Shown here: positions 44,056 to 53,188 of the stretch, piece by piece
Numbering within the stretch: the first letter of the stretch is position 1
Layout of the letters: each line of letters opens with the position of its first letter
Assembly (NCBI GenBank): GCA_000719105.1
Contig: JODX01000003.1
Span: forward strand, 287,916 to 351,915
Direction of reading: 5' to 3'
Origin: Streptomyces sclerotialus
Lineage (GTDB): Bacteria > Actinomycetota > Actinomycetes > Streptomycetales > Streptomycetaceae
Length of the DNA: 64,000 nt
Program-made: the position numbers and the translations under genes
The notes under the pieces: generated by a model
What the model was told of the DNA's origin: nothing
Databases searched by the model: none
What the model saw: the letters and a program-made list of their open reading frames with translations, nothing else

Positions 44056-46185
44056 ATGGTGGCGGGGCGGCGGGTGGGCAACCTGCCGGAGGAGAACGGT
44101 CGTCTGGTGGGGCGACGGGCAGAGCTGGCGCAGGTGGCACGGGCGTGCGAACGGCATCGGCTGGTGACGGTGACCGGGGTGGGCGGAGTGGGCAAGACCC
44201 GGCTGGCCCGGCGGGCGGCGGGCCGGCTGCAGCCGTCGTTCGCGGACGGGGCGTGGTGGGTGGAGCTGTCCCCGCTGAGCGCGGGCAGGGAGGCGGCTCT
44301 GCCGTATGCGATCGCCGAGGCACTGCCGCTGGCCGACCAGACCACCCGCCCGATGCTGGAGGTGGTCGCCGAGTACCTGGCCGGGCGCGACCTCCTGCTG
44401 GTGTGGGACACCTGCGAGCACCTCGTCGAGGACTGCCGGAAGGCGGCGGCGACACTGCTGACCGTAGCCCCGGGCCTGCGGATCCTGGCCACCGGTCGCC
44501 GCCCGCTCGGCCTGGCCTGCGAGGAAGTGCTCGCCCTCGACCCGCTCCCGGTCCCCGGGGCCGACGAGGACGAGGCGGCGGACGCGGTGGTGCTGCTGGC
44601 CGACCGGGCCGCCGAGGCCGTGCCCGGATTCACCGTCTCCGCCGCCAACCGCGCCGAGCTGGCCGCCCTGTGCCGCCGCCTGGAAGGGCTGCCCCTCGCC
44701 CTGGAGCTGGCCGCGGCCCGCCTGCGCGAGATACCACTGCCCGAGCTGAACCGGCGCCTGGACGACCGCTACGCGATCCTCGGCACCACCGACGGCCCGG
44801 ACTACGACGCCGACCCGCCCTGGCACCAGGCGCTGCGCACCGCGATCGGCTGGAGCCACCAGCTGTGCACCCCGGCCGAGCGGTTGCTGTGGGCGCGGCT
44901 GTCGGTGTTCGCCGGCAGCTTCGACGCGGAGGCGGCCCGGCAGGTCTGCGCCGACAAGCTGCTGCCCGGCCAGGAGGTACCGGCCCTGCTCGGGGCGCTC
45001 GTGGAGAAGTCGATCCTGGTCTGGGAGCCGACCGGGGCCGGGGAGCGGTACAGGATGCTCGACACCGTCCGCGAGTACGGCGCCCACTGGCTGCGCGGCC
45101 TGGGCGAGGAGCGGGTGGTCCGCCTTCGTCACCGTGCCCACTTCCTGCACCTGTCCCGCACCGCCGACGCCGCCTGGTCCGGGCCCGGCCAGGTCGTCTG
45201 GCGCGACCGGACGGTCGAGGAGTTCGCCAACCTGCGGGCCGCACTCGACTGCTGCCTCGCCGAGGAAGACGGGCACGCCGCGCAGGAGCTGGGCGGGGCG
45301 CTGTGGTTCTTCTGGTACGCCTGTGGTTTCTCCAACGAGGGCCGTCACTATCTGGACCGGGCCCTGGCCCTGGCCCCGGGCTCCGGGCCGGCCCGCGCCA
45401 AGGCCCTGCTGGCCCGCGGTCTGGTCGCCGTCATCCAGGGCGACGGACTGGCCTGCATCCGTCTCGCCGTCGAGTTCCGCGAGGCCGTGGCCGGGGACAC
45501 CGACGACACCGCCGTGTTCGCCGCCGCCTTCCTGGAGGGCGTCGGTCATGCGGAGTGCGGCCGGCACGCGCAGGCGGCCGAGGTGTACGACGCGGCGCCG
45601 CGCACTCGGCCCGGCACCGGGCGGTACGCCGCGATGTGGTTCCAGTTGCAGGCCAGCTCGGCCTTCGTTCGCGTCAACCTCGGACAGTTCGCCGACGCCG
45701 AGATGATCGCCACGGAACTGCGCGCCGAGTGCGCCCGGCGCGGCGAGGTCCATGTCCGCGCCTGGAGCGACTACATCCGTGCCCTCGCCACGCTGGCCCT
45801 GGGACGGGCGGAAGAGGCCGTGGCCCATGCCCGCAACGCCCTGGACGGCAAACGCCGCCTGCATGACAGCCTCGGCATCGCCCTGACCATCGAGCTGCTC
45901 GCCTCCGCCGCCGGCACCGCCGGGGACGCCGCACAGACCGCACGGCTCCTCGGCCTCGCCGACCAGATCTGGGACACCCTCGGCACCCCTCAGGCGGGCA
46001 TTCCCGAACTCATCGCCACCCGCCAGGCGTGCGAGGCCCGCACCCGCCACCTCCTCGGTGACGACGCCTATCGGACCGCCTTCCGCACCGGCTACGACAC
46101 CCACCTCGACACCGGCATCACCGAAGCCCTGCGCCCGCCCGACCCCTCGTACCAGGCCCCCGCACAACCCGACCCCACCGGCTGA
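44056..46185 (+). CDS. STAND ATPase with TPR-like repeats, paralogue 4
   Basis: 709 aa. Walker A GVGGVGKT, Walker B LLVWD/TCEHL, a sensor segment changed to LATGRRPLGL (Ser to Gly), GLPLALEL, winged-helix part and TPR-like half ending LGTPQAGIPELIATRQACEARTRHLLGDDAYRTAF. No LuxR HTH. ATG start, with GTG as the next codon; GGGAAGGGG upstream. Only 212 bp separate it from paralogue 3, so readthrough from that gene is possible. Ends 17 bp before a strong bidirectional hairpin shared with hemD. Confidence 0.88.
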   Translation: MVAGRRVGNLPEENGRLVGRRAELAQVARACERHRLVTVTGVGGVGKTRLARRAAGRLQPSFADGAWWVELSPLSAGREAALPYAIAEALPLADQTTRPMLEVVAEYLAGRDLLLVWDTCEHLVEDCRKAAATLLTVAPGLRILATGRRPLGLACEEVLALDPLPVPGADEDEAADAVVLLADRAAEAVPGFTVSAANRAELAALCRRLEGLPLALELAAARLREIPLPELNRRLDDRYAILGTTDGPDYDADPPWHQALRTAIGWSHQLCTPAERLLWARLSVFAGSFDAEAARQVCADKLLPGQEVPALLGALVEKSILVWEPTGAGERYRMLDTVREYGAHWLRGLGEERVVRLRHRAHFLHLSRTADAAWSGPGQVVWRDRTVEEFANLRAALDCCLAEEDGHAAQELGGALWFFWYACGFSNEGRHYLDRALALAPGSGPARAKALLARGLVAVIQGDGLACIRLAVEFREAVAGDTDDTAVFAAAFLEGVGHAECGRHAQAAEVYDAAPRTRPGTGRYAAMWFQLQASSAFVRVNLGQFADAEMIATELRAECARRGEVHVRAWSDYIRALATLALGRAEEAVAHARNALDGKRRLHDSLGIALTIELLASAAGTAGDAAQTARLLGLADQIWDTLGTPQAGIPELIATRQACEARTRHLLGDDAYRTAFRTGYDTHLDTGITEALRPPDPSYQAPAQPDPTG

Positions 46186-46202
46186 CCGGGCCGGCACCCA
46201 CA

Positions 46203-46251
46203 ACGACGGCTCAGGGGTGCCCCGAGAACCGGGACACCCCTGAGCCGTCGT
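46203..46251. terminator. Bidirectional hairpin terminator between STAND 4 and hemD
   Basis: Perfect 17-bp stem (46203-46219 with 46235-46251) and a GC-rich loop, between the convergent ends of paralogue 4 and hemD. Confidence 0.88.
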
Positions 46252-46275
46252 ACACCACTCACCGCGCGGCAGCGA

Positions 46276-47985
46276 TCAGGTCGTCGTCGTCCGCCTCCGC
46301 CGAGCACCCGGACGCCGCTCGCTCGGCCGCGTCACCGGATCCCCGGCCTCGAGCGCGGCGGCGCGCCGCCGCAGCCCGAAGTCGGCCAGCGCCTCGGCCA
46401 GCTTGTGCACCGAAGGCTCCGGAGCCATGACGTCGACCCGCAGGCCGTGCTCCTCGGCGGTCTTCGCCGTGGCCGGGCCGATGCAGGCGATAACGGTCAC
46501 GTTGTGCGGCTTGCCGGCGATGCCCACCAGGTTCCGCACCGTGCTCGACGACGTGAAGAGGACCGCGTCGAAGCCACCACCCTTGATGGCCTCCCGCGTC
46601 TCGGCCGGCGGCGGCGACGCCCGCACGGTGCGGTACGCCGTGACGTCGTCGACCTCCCAGCCCAGCTCGATCAGCCCGGCGACCAGGGTCTCCGTGGCGA
46701 TGTCGGCGCGCGGCAGGAACACCCGGTCGATCGGGTCGAAGACCGGGTCGTACGGCGGCCAGTCCTCCAACAAGCCCGCCGCCGACTGCTCCCCACTGGG
46801 CACCAGGTCGGGCTTCACACCGAAGGCCACCAGCGCCTTGGCCGTCTGCTCGCCCACCGCCGCGACCTTGATGCCCGCGAAGGCACGCGCGTCGAGCCCG
46901 TACTCCTCGAACTTCTCCCGTACGGCCTTGACCGCGTTCACCGAGGTGAAGGCGATCCACTCGTACCGGCCCGTCACCAGGCCCTTGACCGCGCGCTCCA
47001 TCTGCTGGGGGGTGCGCGGGGGCTCGACGGCGATGGTCGGGACCTCGTGCGGGACGGCCCCGTAGGACCGCAGCTGGTCGGAGAGCGACGCCGCCTGCTC
47101 CTTCGTGCGCGGGACGAGCACCTTCCAGCCGAACAGCGGCTTGGACTCGAACCACGAGAGCTGGTCGCGCTGCGCGGCGGAGGACCGCTCACCGACCACG
47201 GCTATCACCGGGCGGCCGCCGTCCGGCGACGGCAGCACCTTCGCCTGCTTCAGCGTCTGCGCGATGGAGCCGAGCGTCGCGGTCCAGGTGCGCTGCCGGG
47301 TCGTCGTACCGCCGATCGTGACCGTGAGAGGGGTGTCCGGCTTGCGGCCCGCCGACACCAGCTCACCGGCCGCGGCCGCGACGGAGTCCAGCGTCGTCGA
47401 GACGACGACCGTGCCGTCCGAGGCGCCCACCTCCGTCCAGCAGCGGTCGGAGGCGGTGCGGGCGTCCACGAACCGTACGTCGGCGCCCTGCGCGTCCCGC
47501 AGCGGCACACCCGCGTAAGCAGGCACACCCACGGCGGACGCGATGCCGGGCACCACCTCGAACGGCACGCCCGCGGCGGCGCACGCCAGCATCTCCCCGG
47601 CGGCGTAGGTGTCGAGCCCGGGGTCCCCGGTCACCGCACGGACGACCCGCTTGCCGCCCCGCGCGGCCTCCATGACAAGATTGGCCGCATCCCGCGACGC
47701 GGGAAGTGCAGCGGTTTTTGACGAGCCGTCGACTACCGCGAGCTGAGGCGTGCCCATGGCCGGGAAGACGTCCGCGGACGACCCGGCCGCAGTGTCAAGG
47801 ACGGCAACGCCTGCCCGGGCATGCGCACGGACCACGTCGAGCACCTCGTGCTCGCCGACGAGGACGTCCGCGCTGGCCAGCGCCTCTACGGCGCGCAGTG
47901 TGAGCAGTCCCGGATCCCCGGGTCCGGCACCGAGGAAGGTGACGTGACCGTGGTCCGGACCGGCGGGAAGGGTGGTGGGGCTCAA
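46276..47985 (-). CDS. hemD: Bifunctional uroporphyrinogen-III methyltransferase / synthase
   Basis: 569 aa fusion. Residues about 12-260 are a tetrapyrrole-methylase (CobA/SUMT-like) domain (FLGAGPGDPGLLTLRAVEAL, VVPGIASAVGVPAYAGVPL). Residues about 290-530 are uroporphyrinogen-III synthase (VPRTKEQAASLSDQLRSYGA, IAFTSVNAVKAV, VFLPRADIATETLVAGL, VLFTSSSTVRNLVG). It cyclises hydroxymethylbilane to uroporphyrinogen III. The start is TTG at 47985 (TTG AGC CCC), with GGGGAG at 8 nt and a TTGA overlap with the hemC stop. Last gene of rex-hemA-hemC-hemD. Confidence 0.94.
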   Translation of the reverse strand: MSPTTLPAGPDHGHVTFLGAGPGDPGLLTLRAVEALASADVLVGEHEVLDVVRAHARAGVAVLDTAAGSSADVFPAMGTPQLAVVDGSSKTAALPASRDAANLVMEAARGGKRVVRAVTGDPGLDTYAAGEMLACAAAGVPFEVVPGIASAVGVPAYAGVPLRDAQGADVRFVDARTASDRCWTEVGASDGTVVVSTTLDSVAAAAGELVSAGRKPDTPLTVTIGGTTTRQRTWTATLGSIAQTLKQAKVLPSPDGGRPVIAVVGERSSAAQRDQLSWFESKPLFGWKVLVPRTKEQAASLSDQLRSYGAVPHEVPTIAVEPPRTPQQMERAVKGLVTGRYEWIAFTSVNAVKAVREKFEEYGLDARAFAGIKVAAVGEQTAKALVAFGVKPDLVPSGEQSAAGLLEDWPPYDPVFDPIDRVFLPRADIATETLVAGLIELGWEVDDVTAYRTVRASPPPAETREAIKGGGFDAVLFTSSSTVRNLVGIAGKPHNVTVIACIGPATAKTAEEHGLRVDVMAPEPSVHKLAEALADFGLRRRAAALEAGDPVTRPSERRPGARRRRTTTT

Positions 47986-48950
47986 TGTGCTCGCTCCCCC
48001 ATCAGACCGGCCGCGCCCTTGGCGAGCATCTCGGCCGCGAGTTCGCGGCCGAGCGCCATCGCCTGCTCGTGCGTCTCGGGCACGGGACCGGTGGTGGACA
48101 GCTGCACCAGCGTCGAGCCGTCGGTGGTGCCGACGACGCCGCGCAGGCGCATTTCCTTGACAATCTGCCCGTCGGCCAGAAGATCGGCGAGCGCGCCCAC
48201 GGGAGCACTGCAGCCGGCCTCGAGGGCGGCGAGAAGGGACCGCTCGGCGGTCACGGCGGCCCGGGTGAACGGGTCGTCGAGCTCGGCGAGCGCGGCGACG
48301 AGGTCCGCGTTGTCCGCGGCGCACTCGATCGCGAGGGCCCCCTGGCCGGGGGCGGGCAAAATCGTGTCGACCGACAGGAAGTCGGTCACCTCGTCGGTCC
48401 GCTCGATCCGGTTCAGTCCGGCGGCGGCGAGCACGACGGCGTCCAGCTCGCCCTTGTGGACGTACCCGACGCGGGTGTCGATGTTCCCGCGGATCGGCAC
48501 CGTCTCGATGGTGCGGCCGTGGCTGCGGGCGTACGCGTTGAGCTGGGCCATGCGGCGCGGCGAGCCGGTGCCGACGCGCGCGCCCTCGGGCAGCTCGCCG
48601 AAGCGCAGCCCGTCACGGGCGACGAGGACGTCACGCGGGTCCTCGCGCACCGGCACCGCGGCCAGCACCAGGCCCGGGTGCGCGGCGGTGGGCAGGTCCT
48701 TCAGGGAGTGCACGGCGAAGTCGACCTCGCCGCGCAGCAGCGCCTCGCGCAGTGCCACGACGAAGACGCCGGTGCCGCCGATCTGCGCCAGGTGCTCGCG
48801 GGAGGTGTCGCCGTACGTCGTGATCTCCACGAGCTCGACGGGCCGCCCGGTCACCCGGCGCACCGCCTCCGCCACGTGGCCGGACTGGGCCATGGCGAGC
48901 TTGCTCCGCCTGGTCCCGAGCCTCAGTGCCGGTGCCTGCTGCTCACTCAT
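47982..48950 (-). CDS. hemC: Porphobilinogen deaminase (hydroxymethylbilane synthase)
   Basis: 322 aa. RLGTRRSKLAMAQSGHVAEAV, VHSLKDLPT with the catalytic Asp region, IRGNIDTRV, and the dipyrromethane-cofactor Cys in LEAGCSAPVGA. Polymerises four porphobilinogens into hydroxymethylbilane. ATG overlaps the hemA stop by 4 bp and its own stop overlaps the hemD start. Confidence 0.97.
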   Translation of the reverse strand: MSEQQAPALRLGTRRSKLAMAQSGHVAEAVRRVTGRPVELVEITTYGDTSREHLAQIGGTGVFVVALREALLRGEVDFAVHSLKDLPTAAHPGLVLAAVPVREDPRDVLVARDGLRFGELPEGARVGTGSPRRMAQLNAYARSHGRTIETVPIRGNIDTRVGYVHKGELDAVVLAAAGLNRIERTDEVTDFLSVDTILPAPGQGALAIECAADNADLVAALAELDDPFTRAAVTAERSLLAALEAGCSAPVGALADLLADGQIVKEMRLRGVVGTTDGSTLVQLSTTGPVPETHEQAMALGRELAAEMLAKGAAGLMGERAH

Positions 48951-50683
48951 GCTCGCCCTCGGTTCTCGGCGTCTCGGTCGTTCTTGGTCTCGGTGTCGGC
49001 CCGCGAGACGGCGGCGACCGTCTCCTGATCCAGGTCGAACAGGGTCCGCAGCGCGTCGGCGTACCCGGCGCCACCGGGTTCGGCCGCGAGCTGCTTGACC
49101 CGCACGGTCGGCGCGTGCAGCAGCTTGTCGACCACGCGCCGTACGGTCTGCGTGATCTCGCCGCGGTGCTTGTCGTCGAGCCCCGGCAGCCGGCCCTCCA
49201 GCCGCGCGATCTCACTCGCGACGACATCGGCGGCCATGGTGCGCAGCGCCACGACGGTGGGCGTGATGTGCGCGGCCCGCTGGGCGGCGCCGAAGGCGGC
49301 CACCTCGTCGGAGACGATGCGCCGCACCTGGTCCACGTCGGCGGCCATCGGCGCGTCGGCGGAGGCCTCTGCCAGCGACTCGATGTCGACCAGCCGCACT
49401 CCGGCGAGCCGGTGCACGGCCGCGTCGATGTCGCGGGGCATCGCCAGGTCCAGCAGCGCGAGCACGGGCTCGGGCCGGGGGGCCACGGGCACGGGCTCGG
49501 GCCGGCGCCGCTCGGGCACCCGGCCGGTGGCGGTCGCGGTGGCGGCGAGCGCGCTGATCAGCTCGGCGTCGGGCGCGGTACGGGTCTCGCGGCGGTCGAC
49601 GGTGCCGTTGTCGACCCACGTGGCGTGCTGCTCCAGCGTGGCCGCGTCCATACCGGCCACCGCGGCCTCGCCGAGCACGGAGAACCCGCCCTGCGCGGCG
49701 GGCGGATCGAGCGGGCAGCCGTCCTCGGTCCCGAGGGAGGTGGGCGGCAGCGGCGTCTCCTCGCGCGCGGTGCGCACCGGTGCCGGGGCCGTACGGGCGG
49801 ACGCGGCGTCCGGAGCCGACGGCTCGACGGAGGCCTCCTCGATCCGGCCCTCGACCGCCGCGGCGACCGCCTCGGCCGTGAGGACCAGACCCGTCGCGCC
49901 CGTACAGGACACCGCGACGTCGGCACGTGTCAGTTCGTCCGCGACCGCGTCCATCCGCACGGCACGGGCGACAACGTCCGTTCCGTCCTGCTCCGTGAGG
50001 ATCTGCGCGAGGCGCTCGGCACGGTCGTACGTCCGGTTGGCGATGACGATTTCGGCGACACCCGCGCGCGCGAGCGTCGCGGCGGCCAGCGAGGACATGG
50101 AGCCCGCGCCGATGACGAGGGCGCGCTTGCCGCGGGCCCAGGCCTCGACGTCGCCGCCGTCCGCGAGCTGCTCCAGACCGAAGGTGACCAGGGACTGGCC
50201 CGCCCGGTCGATGCCGGTCTCGGAGTGGGCGCGCTTGCCGACTCTGAGGCCCTGCTGGAACAGGTCGTTCAGCAGCCGGCCGGCCGTGTGCAGGTTCTGC
50301 GCCTTGGCCAGCGAGTCCTTGAGCTGGCCGAGGATCTGGCCCTCGCCGACCACCATCGAGTCCAGGCCACAGGCCACGGAGAACAGGTGGTGGACCGCGC
50401 GGTCCTCGTAGTGCACGTACAGGTAGGGGGTGAGCTCGTCCAGCCCTACCCCGCTGTGCTGGGCGAGCAGCGTGGACAGCTCGGCCACACCGGCGTGGAA
50501 CTTGTCCACGTCGGCGTAGAGCTCGATGCGGTTGCAGGTGGCGAGCAGCGTGGCCTCGGCGGCCGGCTCGGCGGCGACCGTGTCCTGGAGCAGCTTGATC
50601 TGCGTGTCCGGGGACAGCGCGGCCCGCTCCAGCAAGCTGACCGGAGCGCTGCGGTGGCTCAGCCCGACGACGAGGAGGCTCAT
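48947..50683 (-). CDS. hemA: Glutamyl-tRNA reductase
   Basis: 578 aa. Catalytic Cys in LLATCNRIELYADVD (about residue 50), GEGQILGQLKDS, NADPH motif VIGAGSMSSLAAATLARAG and ANRTYDRAERLAQ, and a C-terminal dimerisation helix. It makes glutamate-1-semialdehyde, the first committed step of the C5 pathway. Longer than the usual 420-450 aa because of a 120-residue Ala/Pro/Glu-rich insert (about 285-405), as in other streptomycetes. ATG overlaps the rex stop. Confidence 0.97.
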   Translation of the reverse strand: MSLLVVGLSHRSAPVSLLERAALSPDTQIKLLQDTVAAEPAAEATLLATCNRIELYADVDKFHAGVAELSTLLAQHSGVGLDELTPYLYVHYEDRAVHHLFSVACGLDSMVVGEGQILGQLKDSLAKAQNLHTAGRLLNDLFQQGLRVGKRAHSETGIDRAGQSLVTFGLEQLADGGDVEAWARGKRALVIGAGSMSSLAAATLARAGVAEIVIANRTYDRAERLAQILTEQDGTDVVARAVRMDAVADELTRADVAVSCTGATGLVLTAEAVAAAVEGRIEEASVEPSAPDAASARTAPAPVRTAREETPLPPTSLGTEDGCPLDPPAAQGGFSVLGEAAVAGMDAATLEQHATWVDNGTVDRRETRTAPDAELISALAATATATGRVPERRRPEPVPVAPRPEPVLALLDLAMPRDIDAAVHRLAGVRLVDIESLAEASADAPMAADVDQVRRIVSDEVAAFGAAQRAAHITPTVVALRTMAADVVASEIARLEGRLPGLDDKHRGEITQTVRRVVDKLLHAPTVRVKQLAAEPGGAGYADALRTLFDLDQETVAAVSRADTETKNDRDAENRGRA

Positions 50684-51435
50684 GCCGGCATCACGGCGGG
50701 GACGTCCCCGTCAGGGCCTTTACCGGTCTCCTTGGGCACCTGGAGCACGGTGCCGGGCTCCCCGGCGGCCTCCTCGACGGCCTTGCGCTGCTCGTGGAAG
50801 GCGAGGATCTGGAGCTCGATGGAGAGGTCGACCTTGCGCACGTCGACGCCGTCCGGCACGGACAGCACGGTCGGCGCGAAGTTCAGGATGGAGGTGACCC
50901 CGGCGGCCACGAGCCGGTCGCAGACCTGCTGGGCGGCGCCGGCGGGGGTGGCGATGACACCGATCGAGACACCGTTCTCGGCGATGATCGATTCCAGGTC
51001 GTCCGTGTGCTGCACGGGGATGCCCGCGACGGGCTTCCCGGCCATCGCCGGATCGGCGTCGATCAGCGCCGCGACACGGAACCCGCGGGACGCGAAGCCG
51101 CCGTAGTTGGCGAGCGCCGCGCCGAGGTTGCCGATACCGACGATCACAACCGGCCAGTCCTGGGTGAGGCCCAGTTCACGGGAGATCTGGTAGACGAGAT
51201 ACTCGACGTCGTAACCGACCCCACGCGTCCCGTAGGAGCCCAGGTACGAGAAGTCCTTGCGCAGCTTCGCGGAGTTGACCCCGGCGGCGGCCGCGAGCTC
51301 CTCGGAGGAGACGGTGGGCACCGAGCGCTCCGAGAGCGCGGTCAGGGCGCGGAGGTACAGCGGAAGCCGGGCGACGGTGGCCTCGGGAATCCCTCGGCTA
51401 CGGGTCGCCGGTCGGTGAGTTCGGCCAGTTGCCAC
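50680..51435 (-). CDS. rex: Redox-sensing transcriptional repressor Rex
   Basis: 251 aa from a GTG with CAGGAG Shine-Dalgarno. Winged-helix N-domain (IPEATVARLPLYLRALTALSER...AAAAGVNSAKLRKDFSYLGSYGTRGVGY) and a Rossmann NAD(H)-binding domain (VVIVGIGNLGAALANYGGF). Rex senses the NADH/NAD+ ratio and represses respiratory and haem genes at low NADH. First gene of the haem operon, with its own operator upstream. Confidence 0.97.
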   Translation of the reverse strand: MATGRTHRPATRSRGIPEATVARLPLYLRALTALSERSVPTVSSEELAAAAGVNSAKLRKDFSYLGSYGTRGVGYDVEYLVYQISRELGLTQDWPVVIVGIGNLGAALANYGGFASRGFRVAALIDADPAMAGKPVAGIPVQHTDDLESIIAENGVSIGVIATPAGAAQQVCDRLVAAGVTSILNFAPTVLSVPDGVDVRKVDLSIELQILAFHEQRKAVEEAAGEPGTVLQVPKETGKGPDGDVPAVMPA

Positions 51436-51511
51436 GGTGCTCCTGCGGGTAGAGCGGGGCTGCAGGCGGTCATACGTCCCCAGACCGCCCCGTCGACAGC
51501 AGGCTATGTCT

Positions 51512-51529
51512 TTGTGAACGCGTGCACAA
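51512..51529. promoter_or_regulatory. Rex operator (ROP)
   Basis: TTGTGAACGCGTGCACAA, an 18-bp palindrome with one mismatch that fits the known Rex operator pattern TGTGAA-N4-TTCACA. Located 77 bp upstream of the rex GTG; implies autoregulation of rex-hemACD. Confidence 0.88.
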
Positions 51530-51717
51530 AGATGGTGTCCGTTTTGCCCGCCCAACGTGACCGGGCTCACGCACATCCGGCCCGTTCGCCGGGAACCGAG
51601 GCGCAACCTCTGTCGTTCCTCCGATGCTGGGGGCAAAGCCGCACACTCTCCTTAATGATCACCGCCCCCGAGATGAATTCGCCGTCGATCCTAAGCGAAC
51701 TTTCCGGACCAGTTGGA

Positions 51718-52074
51718 CTAGTCGGTCAGTGCATCCCGGAGACGTTTCTCGTTCACCCGCCAGAAGGTGTGCTGTTCACCGTCGACCAGGACGACCGGAA
51801 TCTGCTCCCAGTAAGCGCGGTGCAGCTCCTCGTCCTGGGTGATGTCCCTGCCCTCCCACGGGATCCCGAGCTCCCCGCACACCCGCTCGACCACGGCCTG
51901 GGCGTCCTCGCACAGATGGCACCCGGGCTTCCCGATCAGGGTGACGAGATGCCGGGCCCCCCGAGCGGCCGGGGCATCCGGGGCTGCCTGTGACGTACGC
52001 GACTCAGGGGCCCCCTGAGGTGCGGTCTTGCTCTCCGTACTGCGGCGTCCGGCGCGCCGGAAGATGGGACTCAT
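51718..52074 (-). CDS. Glutaredoxin-like protein
   Basis: 118 aa. A disordered 45-residue N-terminus leads to a glutaredoxin/thioredoxin-fold domain: [23 protein letters not shown] with the CxxC dithiol, the cis-Pro segment [23 protein letters not shown], matching the DUF836/glutaredoxin-like family. Likely a cytoplasmic thiol-redox protein. Start at MSPIFRR or three codons earlier (MADM). Divergent from a HAD gene. Confidence 0.88.
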   Translation of the reverse strand: MSPIFRRAGRRSTESKTAPQGAPESRTSQAAPDAPAARGARHLVTLIGKPGCHLCEDAQAVVERVCGELGIPWEGRDITQDEELHRAYWEQIPVVLVDGEQHTFWRVNEKRLRDALTD

Positions 52075-52267
52075 GTCGGCCATTCTCGCGCTGCGGCGCC
52101 CACAGGGAACCCCTGCGCCCCGGCTCGCGCCCGAGCCCGCGGCCTGCCGTCTCCGCACACCGGCGCACCGAGCGGCGCACTGCTTTAACGACACGGTCGC
52201 GGAGTGTTCACGGCCTCCGAACCTCTCCGCTCCGGAAGCACCGAACGGACTGGCTATGCTCACCGTC

Positions 52268-53188
52268 ATGGCCGCTCTCGGATGGCTCACCCCTCGTAGG
52301 CGCTCCGCCACCGCGCGAAGCGTATTGGCAGGCGAAGCCTCGGCGGAGGCAGCACGCAAGTCCTCGCAGGAACAGGAACTGGCCGGCCCGCTCGAGCCGC
52401 AGTTCCCCGTCCACGGCGACGACAAGGCCGCCGCCTTCTTCGACCTCGACAACACCGTCATGCAGGGTGCCGCGCTGTTCCACTTCGGCCGCGGCCTGTA
52501 CAAGCGGAAGTTCTTCGAGACCCGCGACCTCGCCCGGTTCGCCTGGCAGCAGGCGTGGTTCCGGCTGGCCGGGGTCGAGGACCCCGAGCACATGCAGGAC
52601 GCGCGCGACTCCGCGCTGTCGATCGTCAAGGGCCACCGGGTGGCCGAGCTCATGACGATCGGCGAGGAGATCTACGACGAGTACATGGCCGAGCGCATCT
52701 GGCCGGGCACGCGCGCGCTGGCCCAGGCGCACCTGGACGCGGGCCAGAAGGTGTGGCTCGTCACGGCGGCCCCCGTGGAGATCGCCACGGTGATCGCCCG
52801 CCGCCTGGGCCTGACCGGCGCCCTGGGCACGGTCGCGGAATCGGTCGGCGGTGTCTACACGGGCAAGCTGGTCGGCGAGCCGCTGCACGGCCCGGCCAAG
52901 GCGGAGGCGGTCCGCGCGCTGGCGTCGGCGGAGGGCCTGGACCTCACGCGCTGCGCGGCGTACAGCGACTCCCACAACGACATCCCGATGCTCTCCCTGG
53001 TCGGCCACCCCTACGCGATCAACCCGGACACCAAGCTGCGCAAGCACGCGCGCGAGTTCGACTGGCGGCTGCGCGACTACCGTACGGCCCGCAAGGCGGC
53101 CAAGGTCGGTCTGCCGGCGGCGGCCGGGGTGGGCGCGGTGGCGGGCGGCACGGCGGCGGCGATCGCCCTGCACCGCCGCCGCCGCTGA
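52268..53188 (+). CDS. HAD-IB family hydrolase
   Basis: 306 aa. HAD motif [12 protein letters not shown] (residues about 60-70), motif [14 protein letters not shown], Lys in [12 protein letters not shown], and motif [14 protein letters not shown]. It belongs to the SerB-like IB subfamily (phosphoserine phosphatase relatives); the exact phospho-substrate is unknown. C-terminal hydrophobic/Ala-Gly stretch followed by RRRR could anchor it to membrane. ATG 52268; TATGCT 7 bp upstream suggests a leaderless transcript. Confidence 0.88.
   Translation: MAALGWLTPRRRSATARSVLAGEASAEAARKSSQEQELAGPLEPQFPVHGDDKAAAFFDLDNTVMQGAALFHFGRGLYKRKFFETRDLARFAWQQAWFRLAGVEDPEHMQDARDSALSIVKGHRVAELMTIGEEIYDEYMAERIWPGTRALAQAHLDAGQKVWLVTAAPVEIATVIARRLGLTGALGTVAESVGGVYTGKLVGEPLHGPAKAEAVRALASAEGLDLTRCAAYSDSHNDIPMLSLVGHPYAINPDTKLRKHAREFDWRLRDYRTARKAAKVGLPAAAGVGAVAGGTAAAIALHRRRR

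Noticed and set aside
35439..46185. Annotating the STAND proteins as LuxR or AfsR/SARP regulators
   Set aside because: Neither the LuxR HTH nor a BTAD/SARP DNA-binding domain is present in any copy.
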